From assembly GCA_905213905.1 (NCBI GenBank), contig CAJMKD010000019.1, positions 1 through 42,547 of the forward strand: a DNA stretch of 42,547 nucleotides, in the 5' to 3' direction. The notes beneath the pieces are model-generated. The model did no database searches. It saw only the letters and a list, made by a program, of their open reading frames with translations, and had not been told where the DNA came from. The position numbers and the translations under genes are program-made. How positions within the stretch are numbered: position 1 is the first letter of the stretch; every line of letters begins with the position of its first letter. This DNA comes from an uncultured Sutterella sp. GTDB taxonomy: Bacteria > Pseudomonadota > Gammaproteobacteria > Burkholderiales > Burkholderiaceae_F. Positions 6,960 through 15,307 of this stretch are shown piece by piece.

Positions 6960-8735
6960 ATGATTGCCCCGAAATTTTTTGTTTCGTCGTCCAACTGCAT
7001 CTGCGCCTGTCTGCGCCTGCCCATCTCGCTTGGCCTTGCGGTCGGAATCGCGTCGGCGATGCTCTTTTTCGGTGCGTCTGCCTTAAAGGCGCAGGAGCCC
7101 GGCGCGCCGCAAATGGCGCCCTCAGCGGCGCAGGCTTTGGCTTCGCAGCCGCTGAAGTCCGAAAAGAACGAAGCTTCAGGCGTGCGGGCAGAGGAGCCGG
7201 TTCGAGACGCAAGAGGCGTGCCGCACTACCACTGCGACGTGCTCGTGATCGGCGCCGGAGCGGCGGGCTTGTCGGCCGCCATTGAGGCCTCGCGGGCGGG
7301 TGCGGACGTGATTGTGATCGAAAAAATGCCGATGGCCGGCGGCAATACGATTCTCTCGAGCGACGGCGTCGTTGCGCTCAATGCAACGGCTTCAACGCCC
7401 GCGCACGCCAAGCCCGCTCCGGCGAGCGGCGACGAACAAGCGGCGGCGGGCGCGGCTGGTGCGCAGAACGCAGCGCTCAGCGGCGCTGCGGCGCATGCGT
7501 CGTCCAACCGCGCGCTTGTGACGCTGCCCCCTGAGGGCGAAAGGCTCTATTCGATTCTTTCCGTGCACCAGGCCGCAGGCGAGCCCATTCTTGCGAGAAA
7601 GCTCATCGCAGAATCCGGCGAAGCCGTCCGCTGGCTCGAATCCTGCGGCATTGATCTGCGCAAGCAAACGCAGTATCCGGGCGCAGAAGGCATATTTTCA
7701 CGTCGGCCCACGAGTGATTCCCCGCTCGGCTTCGAAGTGATTCGCGGTCTGCTTCGAGAGCTTGAGGCTGCCGGCATCCCCATGCAGACGCTCACGCGCG
7801 CAGAGCGCTTCATATACGACAAAGCGGGCGAAATATCGGGCGTGCGCGCGCTCGGGCGCTGCGGGGCGATCATCTATGAGGCACGCGCCGTCGTCATCGC
7901 GACGGGCGGCTACGCCGGGTCGATCGATGCCATCCGTGCGGATAATCCGCAGATGCCGCTGCTCTCGACCACGAATTCTGCCGGCGCCACCGGGGACGGA
8001 CTCGCGCTAGCCCAGGCCGCCGGCGGCAAAAAAACGCGCACGGGCTGCATTTCAATGCACGGCACCACGCTTGCTGTGTCCGGCATGCTGGTGCCGCACG
8101 GCGTGCGGGCCGAGGGCGCCATACTCGTCAACGAAAACGGGCAGCGCTTTGTGAACGAGCTGCTCCCTTCCGACGAAGTGGCGCAGGCGATTTTGGCCGA
8201 GTCCGGCCAGGAGGCCTGGCTGATTTTCGACGAAGGGATTCTGAAGGGAAGCAGAACGCTCTCTTTGGCGGCCGATATAGGTTCGCTGGATGTTGTTTAT
8301 AAGGCAGCGACCTCTGCGGGCCTTGCGCGGCAGATCGGCGTGCCTGCACGCCACTTGTCGCAGACAGTCATGGACTACCGGCGCATGGCGGCGCAAGGCC
8401 GCGACCTGGCGTTCGGACGTCCCACCCTCAAGTCGAAGCTCGACGACGGACGGCTCTGCGCGGTGCGCGTTCGTCCGGCCTATCACTCCACGTCGGCCGG
8501 CATCGCCATCAATGCGAAATCCGAGGTGCTGCGCGCCGACGGCCAGCCGATTCCGGGGGTCTATGCCGCTGGGGAAGCCGCTGGCGGCATCTTCGGACGG
8601 CACGTTCCGGACAACCTCGGCATCGTGAGCGCCGTCGTCTTCGGCCGCACAGCCGGAAAGGACGCTGCGATGCACGCGATCGAGCGGCGCGGCGCAGAAG
8701 CGCCGGACGTGCTCGATGCGCCCGGCTGCCCGTAG
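6960..8735 (+). CDS. Exported FAD-dependent oxidoreductase of the fumarate reductase/flavocytochrome c family
   Basis: 591 residues. An N-terminal signal peptide (hydrophobic LPISLGLAVGIASAMLFFGA, likely cut after ALKA near residue 44) sends it to the periplasm. The FAD fold begins at VIGAGAAGLSAAIEASRAGADVIVIEK (about residue 95). The family features MAGGNT, TGDGLALAQAAGGK and a His at residue 509 (AYHSTSAG) are present. No CxxCH haem motif is seen, so electrons must come from a separate cytochrome. Against recalled Shewanella FccA, the proton-relay Arg in NE-ITTRD is Ser404 here (NELLPSDE), and the substrate Arg in NRLGG is replaced by GRHVPDNLG (about 543-554), so fumarate is unlikely to be the substrate. 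An Ala-rich insert lies at about residues 140-180. No clear ribosome site precedes 6960. Confidence 0.85.
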   Translation: MIAPKFFVSSSNCICACLRLPISLGLAVGIASAMLFFGASALKAQEPGAPQMAPSAAQALASQPLKSEKNEASGVRAEEPVRDARGVPHYHCDVLVIGAGAAGLSAAIEASRAGADVIVIEKMPMAGGNTILSSDGVVALNATASTPAHAKPAPASGDEQAAAGAAGAQNAALSGAAAHASSNRALVTLPPEGERLYSILSVHQAAGEPILARKLIAESGEAVRWLESCGIDLRKQTQYPGAEGIFSRRPTSDSPLGFEVIRGLLRELEAAGIPMQTLTRAERFIYDKAGEISGVRALGRCGAIIYEARAVVIATGGYAGSIDAIRADNPQMPLLSTTNSAGATGDGLALAQAAGGKKTRTGCISMHGTTLAVSGMLVPHGVRAEGAILVNENGQRFVNELLPSDEVAQAILAESGQEAWLIFDEGILKGSRTLSLAADIGSLDVVYKAATSAGLARQIGVPARHLSQTVMDYRRMAAQGRDLAFGRPTLKSKLDDGRLCAVRVRPAYHSTSAGIAINAKSEVLRADGQPIPGVYAAGEAAGGIFGRHVPDNLGIVSAVVFGRTAGKDAAMHAIERRGAEAPDVLDAPGCP

Positions 8736-8833
8736 GCCTCGGCGGCGTTCGAAAGAGCGGCGCACGGGCGCCAGCTGTCGGGCGCGCCTTCGCTAAACTC
8801 GGACTATTGGCGCTCACCAAAAGCGCTGCACTC

Positions 8834-8870
8834 GAACTTCCGCGCGCTGGCGGCGGAAGTTCCTTCTTTT
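8834..8870 (+). terminator. Likely terminator after the flavoprotein gene
   Basis: A perfect 10-bp stem, GAACTTCCGC (8834-8843) and GCGGAAGTTC (8853-8862), with a 9-base loop, followed by CTTCTTTT. It ends 22 bases before the chosen sbcD start, which argues against the TTG at 8869 as the start codon of sbcD. Confidence 0.7.
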
Positions 8871-8892
8871 GAGCAACTCCAAAGCGACAGGC

Positions 8893-10359
8893 ATGATTCG
8901 CATACTTCACACGGCCGACTGGCATCTCGGCAAGCGCCTCGCCGACACGGACCGTACCGAAGATTTCCGGCAGTTTCTCGACTGGCTTCTTGAACTCATC
9001 GAAGCGCAGCGCATCGACGTGCTGCTTCTTTCGGGCGACGTTTTCGACACGACAATGCCGGCAACGGACGCACAGCGGCTCTATTACGAATTTCTATCCA
9101 GAGCCGCCCGTTCTAGGCTTTTTAAAACAATCATCACGGATGGCAATCAAGATTCGCAGCGCTTCCTGAGCGCGCCCAAGGCGCTTCTCGGCGTCATGAA
9201 CTGCGTCATCGCGGGCGAGACGCCCGACGAGGAGGCGCTCATCGTTCACGATCGCTCGGGACGTCCGGTGCTTGGCGTCGCTGCGGTGCCCTATCTGCGC
9301 GAGGGCGATGTGCGAACGGTCGGCCAAAGCACGAGCGAAAGCGAGCGCATCGCCGACTGGGAAGCGGGCGTTGCAGGGCGCTACCGGGAGGTGAAGGCGC
9401 TGCTTGCCGAGCGGCTCGCGGCCGAGCAGGCGCCCGATGGGGTGCCGCGCGTTGCCATGTCGCACCTTTTCGTTACGGGAAGCGACGTTGCGCCGCTCGC
9501 GGAGGATTCAAGGCCATCGGACGAAGAAGCGGAGGACGCTCGCCGTGAACCGCAGTCCCATTTTGTCGGGACGCTTCGCAACGTCGGCGCCGCGGTTTTC
9601 GGCGCCGAGTGGGACTACGTGGCGCTCGGGCACATTCACTGCGCGCAGCGCGTGAAGCGCTATGCCGGGCCGGGCGAAGCCCGCTACAGCGGTGCGCCGC
9701 TTGCGCTTTCCTTCCGAAGCGAACACTACGCGCATCAGGTCGTGCTCGTTGAAATAGATGCCGAAAAGCCATTCGGCTCGCCCGAGCGAATCCGCACGTC
9801 GAGCATTCCGGTGCCGCAGCCTCGCTATGTTGGTCGGATTCGGGGCAATTTCGACGAGCTCAAGGCGGGGCTTCACGAAGCGGCTGCTCGTTCGCACAAC
9901 GGACTCGCGCCGATCCTCGAAGCGTTCTTCACTCTCGAGGGGGCAGAAGCCCGGGCGCTCGTTGCGCCGCTGCGCGAATGCGCGGAAAAAGCGGGCGTTG
10001 TCCTCGGCCCCATTCGTGTGGCGTCGTCGCTTTCGCTTGAAACGAACGACGAAGCGCTCATGCATCTCGAAGACATCACGCCCGAAGAGGTGTTTGAGGA
10101 CGTGCTGAGCCGGCAGCGCCGGGATGGGGCTTGGGCGGCGGACGCCGCGCCCGCTTCGGACGACGACGCGCTTTTGCGCCGCTGCTTCGAGGAGGCGGTT
10201 GCGCTTGCGCGCGACGCGATCGGCCTGCGCCAGGAAAGCGCGCGCGGCGCCGGCGCCGTTGCCGAACTCGCGCGCATTTGCTCGGAAGCGGCCGCGCCAG
10301 GCGGTTCGCGCTCGACGCTCATCTCATCACAGACGAAGGCCAACGAATGCGGCTCTTGA
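8893..10359 (+). CDS. sbcD: SbcD subunit of the SbcCD nuclease, with Gln in place of the catalytic His
   Basis: 488 residues from ATG 8893, which gives the canonical N-terminus MIRILHTADWHLG; the longer frame from TTG 8869 overlaps a terminator. Mre11-family phosphoesterase motifs are visible in order: DWH (9-11), GDVFD (about 50), a motif III that reads GNQDS at 84-88 instead of GNHDS, SHLF, and GHIH...YSGAPLALSF. The Gln codon CAA at 9148-9150 replaces the His that in E. coli SbcD is H84, a residue needed for nuclease chemistry. The known partner is SbcC, which follows with a 13-base overlap. The pair normally cuts hairpins and blocked DNA ends. The other metal ligands look intact. Confidence 0.93.
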   Translation: MIRILHTADWHLGKRLADTDRTEDFRQFLDWLLELIEAQRIDVLLLSGDVFDTTMPATDAQRLYYEFLSRAARSRLFKTIITDGNQDSQRFLSAPKALLGVMNCVIAGETPDEEALIVHDRSGRPVLGVAAVPYLREGDVRTVGQSTSESERIADWEAGVAGRYREVKALLAERLAAEQAPDGVPRVAMSHLFVTGSDVAPLAEDSRPSDEEAEDARREPQSHFVGTLRNVGAAVFGAEWDYVALGHIHCAQRVKRYAGPGEARYSGAPLALSFRSEHYAHQVVLVEIDAEKPFGSPERIRTSSIPVPQPRYVGRIRGNFDELKAGLHEAAARSHNGLAPILEAFFTLEGAEARALVAPLRECAEKAGVVLGPIRVASSLSLETNDEALMHLEDITPEEVFEDVLSRQRRDGAWAADAAPASDDDALLRRCFEEAVALARDAIGLRQESARGAGAVAELARICSEAAAPGGSRSTLISSQTKANECGS

Positions 10360-13300
10360 AACTTCGATTCAAAAACATCAATTCGCTCGCAGGCGAATAT
10401 GAGATCGATTTTGCCGATCCCGTCTACGAAGAGAGCGGGATCTTTGCAATCGTCGGACCGACGGGCAGCGGCAAAACCTCGATTCTCGACGCCATTTGCC
10501 TCGCGCTCTACGGAGAGACGCCGCGGACTGTTGAGGCCAAGCAAAAGGGCGACCGGGAAGAAGCCTGCATCGTGCTCACGAAGAACCGCACCGAGTGCTA
10601 TGCGCAGGCGGTCTTCGAAGCGCACGGGCGCGTGTGGCTGTCGCGCTGGTCGCGCGCCATGGGGCCGCGCTCGAAGCGGCTCGGCGAAGCGCGCGTGGAG
10701 CTCGCGCTTCTCGAAGATGCCGGCGACGGCGCCGGGCGCATCATTGCCGACAAAAAGACGGAGTGGTCGCAGTGCGTGGCGTGGCTCCTCGGCATGGACT
10801 TCACAGGCTTTACGCGATGCGTGCTTCTGGCGCAGGGCGCCTTTGCCAATCTTCTTCGGGCCAAAATCGACGATCGAGCCGCGATTCTCGAGCGCATCAC
10901 GGGCACCGAAATCTATTCGGAAATCGGCAAAACCGTCTATGAGCGGAAAGACGCGGAAGAGGCTCGGCTTGAAATGCTTGAGGGCCAAGCGAGGAGCGAG
11001 GCGCCCCTCTCAGACGAAGAGCGTTCGGCGCTAGAAAAGTCGCTCGAAGCGGCTGCTGCCGCCGAAGCCGCAGCCCAGCAGGAGCGGCGGCGCACGAGTG
11101 AGGCGCTTGAGAAGCGCCGCGGCTTTGACGCAGCCCATAACGCGGAAAAGGCGGCCGCGCTTGAGGTGGCGGCTGCGAGAAAGGCGTGCGAGGAAGCAGA
11201 GTCCGAAAGAATCCGCGCCGCGGCTGCGCGGCGTGCGCTTGGCGCAGCGGAAGCGCTTTCGCAAAAGCGCGATGCCGTTTCGCGGCTTGAGCGCAACGAA
11301 GCGGCGCTCGCGCGCTGCACGACGAAGGCGAAGGCCTGCGCCGAGGCGCTGGACGTTGCGCAGAGCGCTCTCACCGCGTCGCTCGAAGCCGAGTCGGCCG
11401 CTCAAAAGGCGCAGGCGGCCTTTGAGCCCGATTATGCGGCGATCACGCAGGCGGATGCCGCCATTGCCGAGTGCGGCAGAAACCGCGCCAGTGCCGAAGA
11501 TTCTCTTCAAAAAGCCGAAGCAGCGAAGCGCTCCGCCGAGGTCGACAGCAGCGAGAAGCGCGCGACAGCGCTCAAGGTCGAAGCCGCGCTTCAGAGCGCG
11601 CTCGCCCGCCTCGAGGCGAGTGCAGCCGATGAGCCGCTCGTTCAGGCGCTTGCCGGCATTCGCGCCGCAGTGAATGCGCATAAGAGCGCGAGACTTGCGG
11701 ATAAAGATTCGAAGACGAGGCTGGAAAGCGCTTCTGAGCGTCTTGCGAAGGCGCAGCGCACGGGCGACGGGGCGTGCGCGAATATGGCGGGCGCGACGAT
11801 GCGCCACCGCGAGGCGCTCGCCGCATTGGGCCTTCGAAAGGAGGCGCGTGAGCGCGCCATGGCGGGCAGCTCCCTTGAAGAGGGGCTCATCGTCATGCGG
11901 CAGTCAACGGGCGAATGGTGGGGCGCACGCTGGGCGGCAGCGCTCGAAGCGGAAATTCGAGAAGCGGATAAAGCGCTTGCTTTGCCTGCGCTTCCTGAAG
12001 CCGTGCGCGCTTATCCGGCAGGCGTGCGTGCGCGCGCCAGGGCGCAGCTCGACGATATCGTCGAGCGGTTTCCTGCGCTCGCAGCAGGCATTGCGCCCGA
12101 GCGGCTCCAAATGCTCGAGGCTGCCGTTGAAAAGCTTCGCAGCTGGTCGAAGACGGCAGGCGATGCCTTGGCGGCGTATGAAGCAGCGGCGGCCGATGAA
12201 GCCAAAGCACGCAAGGCGCTTGACGAAGCGGGAAGCGCTGCGTCGGCTGCCGAAGCAGAAATTCTGAAAGCCCAGGCCGAGCGCGATGCTGCGGCTGCGC
12301 AGCAAGCACGGGATTTTGACGCGCTTGAGCGCGCCCGTGAAGCGTATTTGGCCGGAACACGCCCTTTTTTCGAAGAATCCGAACTTCTTTCCGCCAAGCC
12401 TGCGCAAGTGCTCAAAAAACTTGAAGCGCGCCTTGAGGCTCGAGAGACGGCTAAAGCGGAGGCTGCACGGCTTCGCATCGAAAAAGAAACAGCGCTTGGC
12501 GCCCAGGCGGCCGCTGAGCGCGTTCTGCAAGAGCGCCTTCGAAGCTTCTCAGAAGCAAAGACGCTCGCGATGCAGCTGAGCGAATCGTTGGCCGAACTCA
12601 CCGAGCGCCGACGCAGCCGCTGGGGCGAGACGGATCCCGAAAAAGCGCGTCGCCGCTATGCGCTTCAAACGAAGCAGGCGCATGCGGATGTTCTCGCGCG
12701 GCAAAAGACTTGCGATGAATGCCGGTCAGCGGCCGCAGCTGCTGCGGCTGAGGAGAAGACCCTCCTGGTGCAGCGGCAGGAGTGCCAGAGCGCCGAGCGC
12801 GCGGCAGCGCTTTCGCTCGACGCGGCGCTTGAGCGGGCCGGTTTTGCCGACGAGGCGGCGCTCGAAGCGGCGATGCTTGACGAAACTTCGCTCTTAAAGC
12901 TCGAAGCGCGGCTCGCCGACCTTGATCAACGCGCAAGCCGCGCTGCCGGCGCGCTTGCCGAAGCCAAGCGACGGGCTGGCGCAGCGCGCGAATTGCTCGA
13001 ATCGGACGAGGAGGCGGCTGCGTTCGAAGCGCGTGAACTGGAAGCGCGCCTTCAGACGCGGGAGCGCACGGCAAGCGAAGCGGGCGCCGCCCGGGGCCGC
13101 ATCGCCGCGCAGCTCGAGGCAGACAATGCCAAGCGGGCGCGCTCGCAGGCGCTTCGCCGTGAAATTGAGGCGGCCCGCCAAACGTTCCAGGAATGGTCGA
13201 AGCTCAATGCGCTCATTGGCAGCAAATCGGGCCACTACTTCCGGCAGGCCGCACAGAAGCTTACCTTCCGGCTGCTCCTAGCCAACGCCAACGAGGTGCT

Positions 13301-13709
13301 CGGCCAGATGGACAGCCGCTATCGTCTTGCGCCCTCGGGCGAAACGGGACTTGATGTCGCCGTTCGTGACGAAGAGCTCGCCGGGCTTGTGCGCACCTCC
13401 TTCAATCTTTCGGGCGGGGAAACCTTCCTCGTGAGCCTTGCGCTTGCGCTTGCGCTCGCCCGCATCAGCTCGAAAAAGCTTCGCGTCGACACGCTCTTTC
13501 TTGACGAGGGATTCGGCTCGCTCGACGCCGAAACCCTTGAGAAAGCGCTCGGGGCGCTTGAAAATCTGCAGGCGCGCTCGAAAAAGCTCATCGGACTCAT
13601 CAGCCATGTGCGCGCCGTGCGCGAACGCATCGACGTGCACATCGTCGTGCGTCCGAAGGGCGGCGCGGGCGAGAGTGAAATCGCCGGCCCCGGCGTTCGA
13701 CGTCTCTAG
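10347..13709 (+). CDS. sbcC: SbcC, SMC/Rad50-like ATPase of SbcCD, no central zinc hook seen
   Basis: 1120 residues from ATG 10347, which gives MRLLKLRFKNINSLAGEYEIDF, the standard SbcC start; GAAGG lies 8 bases upstream, inside sbcD. Walker A is GPTGSGKTS (37-45). The C-terminal lobe has the signature LSGGETFLVSLALALA (about 1020), Walker B LFLDEGFGSLD (about 1050) and LISHVRAVRERI. In between lie about 750 residues of Ala/Glu/Arg-rich coiled coil. The Rad50/SbcC family usually has a CPxC zinc hook at the coil apex, expected near residue 575. The only CxxC in the protein is CDEC at 789-792, in the second arm, and the apex region (WWGARWAAALEAEIREADKA) has no Cys. It is cotranscribed with sbcD. 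Confidence 0.93.
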   Translation: MRLLKLRFKNINSLAGEYEIDFADPVYEESGIFAIVGPTGSGKTSILDAICLALYGETPRTVEAKQKGDREEACIVLTKNRTECYAQAVFEAHGRVWLSRWSRAMGPRSKRLGEARVELALLEDAGDGAGRIIADKKTEWSQCVAWLLGMDFTGFTRCVLLAQGAFANLLRAKIDDRAAILERITGTEIYSEIGKTVYERKDAEEARLEMLEGQARSEAPLSDEERSALEKSLEAAAAAEAAAQQERRRTSEALEKRRGFDAAHNAEKAAALEVAAARKACEEAESERIRAAAARRALGAAEALSQKRDAVSRLERNEAALARCTTKAKACAEALDVAQSALTASLEAESAAQKAQAAFEPDYAAITQADAAIAECGRNRASAEDSLQKAEAAKRSAEVDSSEKRATALKVEAALQSALARLEASAADEPLVQALAGIRAAVNAHKSARLADKDSKTRLESASERLAKAQRTGDGACANMAGATMRHREALAALGLRKEARERAMAGSSLEEGLIVMRQSTGEWWGARWAAALEAEIREADKALALPALPEAVRAYPAGVRARARAQLDDIVERFPALAAGIAPERLQMLEAAVEKLRSWSKTAGDALAAYEAAAADEAKARKALDEAGSAASAAEAEILKAQAERDAAAAQQARDFDALERAREAYLAGTRPFFEESELLSAKPAQVLKKLEARLEARETAKAEAARLRIEKETALGAQAAAERVLQERLRSFSEAKTLAMQLSESLAELTERRRSRWGETDPEKARRRYALQTKQAHADVLARQKTCDECRSAAAAAAAEEKTLLVQRQECQSAERAAALSLDAALERAGFADEAALEAAMLDETSLLKLEARLADLDQRASRAAGALAEAKRRAGAARELLESDEEAAAFEARELEARLQTRERTASEAGAARGRIAAQLEADNAKRARSQALRREIEAARQTFQEWSKLNALIGSKSGHYFRQAAQKLTFRLLLANANEVLGQMDSRYRLAPSGETGLDVAVRDEELAGLVRTSFNLSGGETFLVSLALALALARISSKKLRVDTLFLDEGFGSLDAETLEKALGALENLQARSKKLIGLISHVRAVRERIDVHIVVRPKGGAGESEIAGPGVRRL

Positions 13710-13720
13710 GGGAGAGGCGA

Positions 13721-13759
13721 GAAAAAAGGCGCACGCTTTCAAACGCAAAAGCGTGCGCC
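13721..13759 (-). terminator. Intrinsic terminator between convergent sbcC and lplT
   Basis: A perfect 12-bp stem, GGCGCACGCTTT (13728-13739) and AAAGCGTGCGCC (13748-13759), with an 8-base loop. On the minus strand the stem is followed by a run of six T (plus-strand AAAAAA at 13722-13727), so it is a good terminator for the minus-strand lplT. It may also slow transcripts coming from sbcC, though no T-run follows on that side. Confidence 0.85.
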
Positions 13760-13792
13760 GGCAGCTTAACGGCAGAGCATTCGGAAGCGAAC

Positions 13793-15109
13793 TCAGTGAC
13801 GCTTCGCTTCGCCGATCAGATGCGTGCTGTCGTATTCGCTCTGGTTGCGATGGTGCTTGAATATGACGAGCCCCATGGACACCATGACGAAGCACCCGAA
13901 GAGCAGCATCGTCGTCGGCACAGAGAGGTCGAGCTTGATGAGCAGCGCATAGATGCCGAGCATGATGAGAATGGAGAGATTCTCATTGAAATTCTGAACT
14001 GCGATCGATCGGCCCGCACTCATGAGAACGTGGCCGCGGTGCTGCAGGAGCGCATTCATCGGCACGACGAAGAAGCCCGCGCAGACGCCGACGGCGATCA
14101 TTGCCAGAGAGGCGATGACGGTGGCCCAGCTGAGATCGAAGCCGAAGATTGAAATGCCGCCCTCGGGCGCCATGCTCTGGTCGAAGTAGGCCATCGCAGT
14201 GACGAGGATGCCCATGAGGATGCCCATCGGCAGCACGGCAAGCGACTTCTTGAGCGGGACGTAGGCCGCGGCGAGCACAGCGCCCACGGCAATGCCGATG
14301 CTCACGACCGCCTGCATCACGGCGCCTTGCGAGAGATCCATGCCGAGGGCATGATCGCACCACTTGAGAACGAGGAACTGAAGCACGGCGCCGGCGCCCC
14401 AGAAGAGCGTCGTGACGGAGAGCGAAATCTGCCCGAGGCGGTCGTGCCACAAGAGAATGCAGCTTTTGAGGAAGTTGCGCACCGAATCGGCCGGATCAAA
14501 CGGCTGCTTCGGGTAGCGTGCCCCCGTGTCGGGAATCGCAAGATTGACGAGCGAAGCGGCAAGGTAGACGAAGGCAATCGCAAAAATCGCCGCTTCGGCA
14601 AACTGCGTGAGGCCGAGCGCATCGAGATGGCAAAAGTCGAGTATGGGCTGGGCGATTTCCGGCTTGATCAACACTCCGCCTAAAACGACGCCCAGGATGA
14701 TGGAGCCGACCGTGAGCCCTTCAATCCAGCCGTTAGCCACGACGAGCTTCTCGGGCGGCAGCAGCTCTGTGAGGATGCCGTATTTGGCCGGCGAATAGGC
14801 GGCGGCGCCGATGCCGACAATCGCATAGGCCAGGAGCGGGTGGCCGCCGAAAAGCATCAGAAGGCAGCCGCAGGCCTTGATGAAGTTCGTGAGGAACATC
14901 ACGCGTCCTTTGGGCATTGAATCGGCGAAGATGCCGACCCAGGCGGCAAGGAGCACATAGCTCACGACGAAAAAGAGCTTGAGGAGCGGGGTTTGCCACT
15001 CCGGCGCATTGAGGCTCGTCAGAAGGGCGATGGCGGCGATCAGGAGCGCATTGTCGGCCAGAGACGACAGGAATTGCGCAGTCATGATGGTGTAAAAGCC
15101 GCGGTTCAT
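13793..15109 (-). CDS. lplT: Lysophospholipid transporter LplT-like MFS protein
   Basis: 438 residues from ATG 15109 (MNRGFYTIMTAQFLSSLADNALLIAAIALL), with GAGGTG about 6 bases upstream; the frame runs to 15196 without a ribosome site. About 12 hydrophobic segments fit a major facilitator. AQFLSSLADNAL, SMPKGRVMFLTN, YSPAKYGILTELLPPEKLVVANGW and the C-terminal VLMSAGRSIAVQNFNEN are as expected for LplT, which flips lysophospholipids across the inner membrane for re-acylation by Aas. No aas gene adjoins it here, unlike in E. coli. The next gene upstream on the same strand (AEC permease) ends 198 bases away, so it may have its own promoter. Confidence 0.88.
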   Translation of the reverse strand: MNRGFYTIMTAQFLSSLADNALLIAAIALLTSLNAPEWQTPLLKLFFVVSYVLLAAWVGIFADSMPKGRVMFLTNFIKACGCLLMLFGGHPLLAYAIVGIGAAAYSPAKYGILTELLPPEKLVVANGWIEGLTVGSIILGVVLGGVLIKPEIAQPILDFCHLDALGLTQFAEAAIFAIAFVYLAASLVNLAIPDTGARYPKQPFDPADSVRNFLKSCILLWHDRLGQISLSVTTLFWGAGAVLQFLVLKWCDHALGMDLSQGAVMQAVVSIGIAVGAVLAAAYVPLKKSLAVLPMGILMGILVTAMAYFDQSMAPEGGISIFGFDLSWATVIASLAMIAVGVCAGFFVVPMNALLQHRGHVLMSAGRSIAVQNFNENLSILIMLGIYALLIKLDLSVPTTMLLFGCFVMVSMGLVIFKHHRNQSEYDSTHLIGEAKRH

Positions 15110-15307
15110 AATGCACCTCAGAAACGGATGCGCAGAACTTGCGCATCCGAGCATTGACGGGCGTCGGAACGCGAAGCCGCAGGAGATGCGCCGCATGATG
15201 GGCAGCAGGAGCCTCTCTGGCGGGTCGCGCCGAAGCTTGAAACGGAAGCCGATTTTAGCAAGGACGCGACAGCCGGGAAGGTGCGGCCGGACTCGATTTT
15301 GCGGCGC

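Noticed and set aside
8869..8892. TTG start for sbcD giving eight extra residues
   Set aside because: The TTG falls inside the T-rich end of the upstream terminator, has no ribosome site, and the extra residues are not part of the conserved SbcD N-terminus.
12709..12722. CDEC of SbcC as the zinc hook
   Set aside because: At residue 789-792 of 1120 it would leave coil arms of about 600 and 160 residues, which cannot pair antiparallel.
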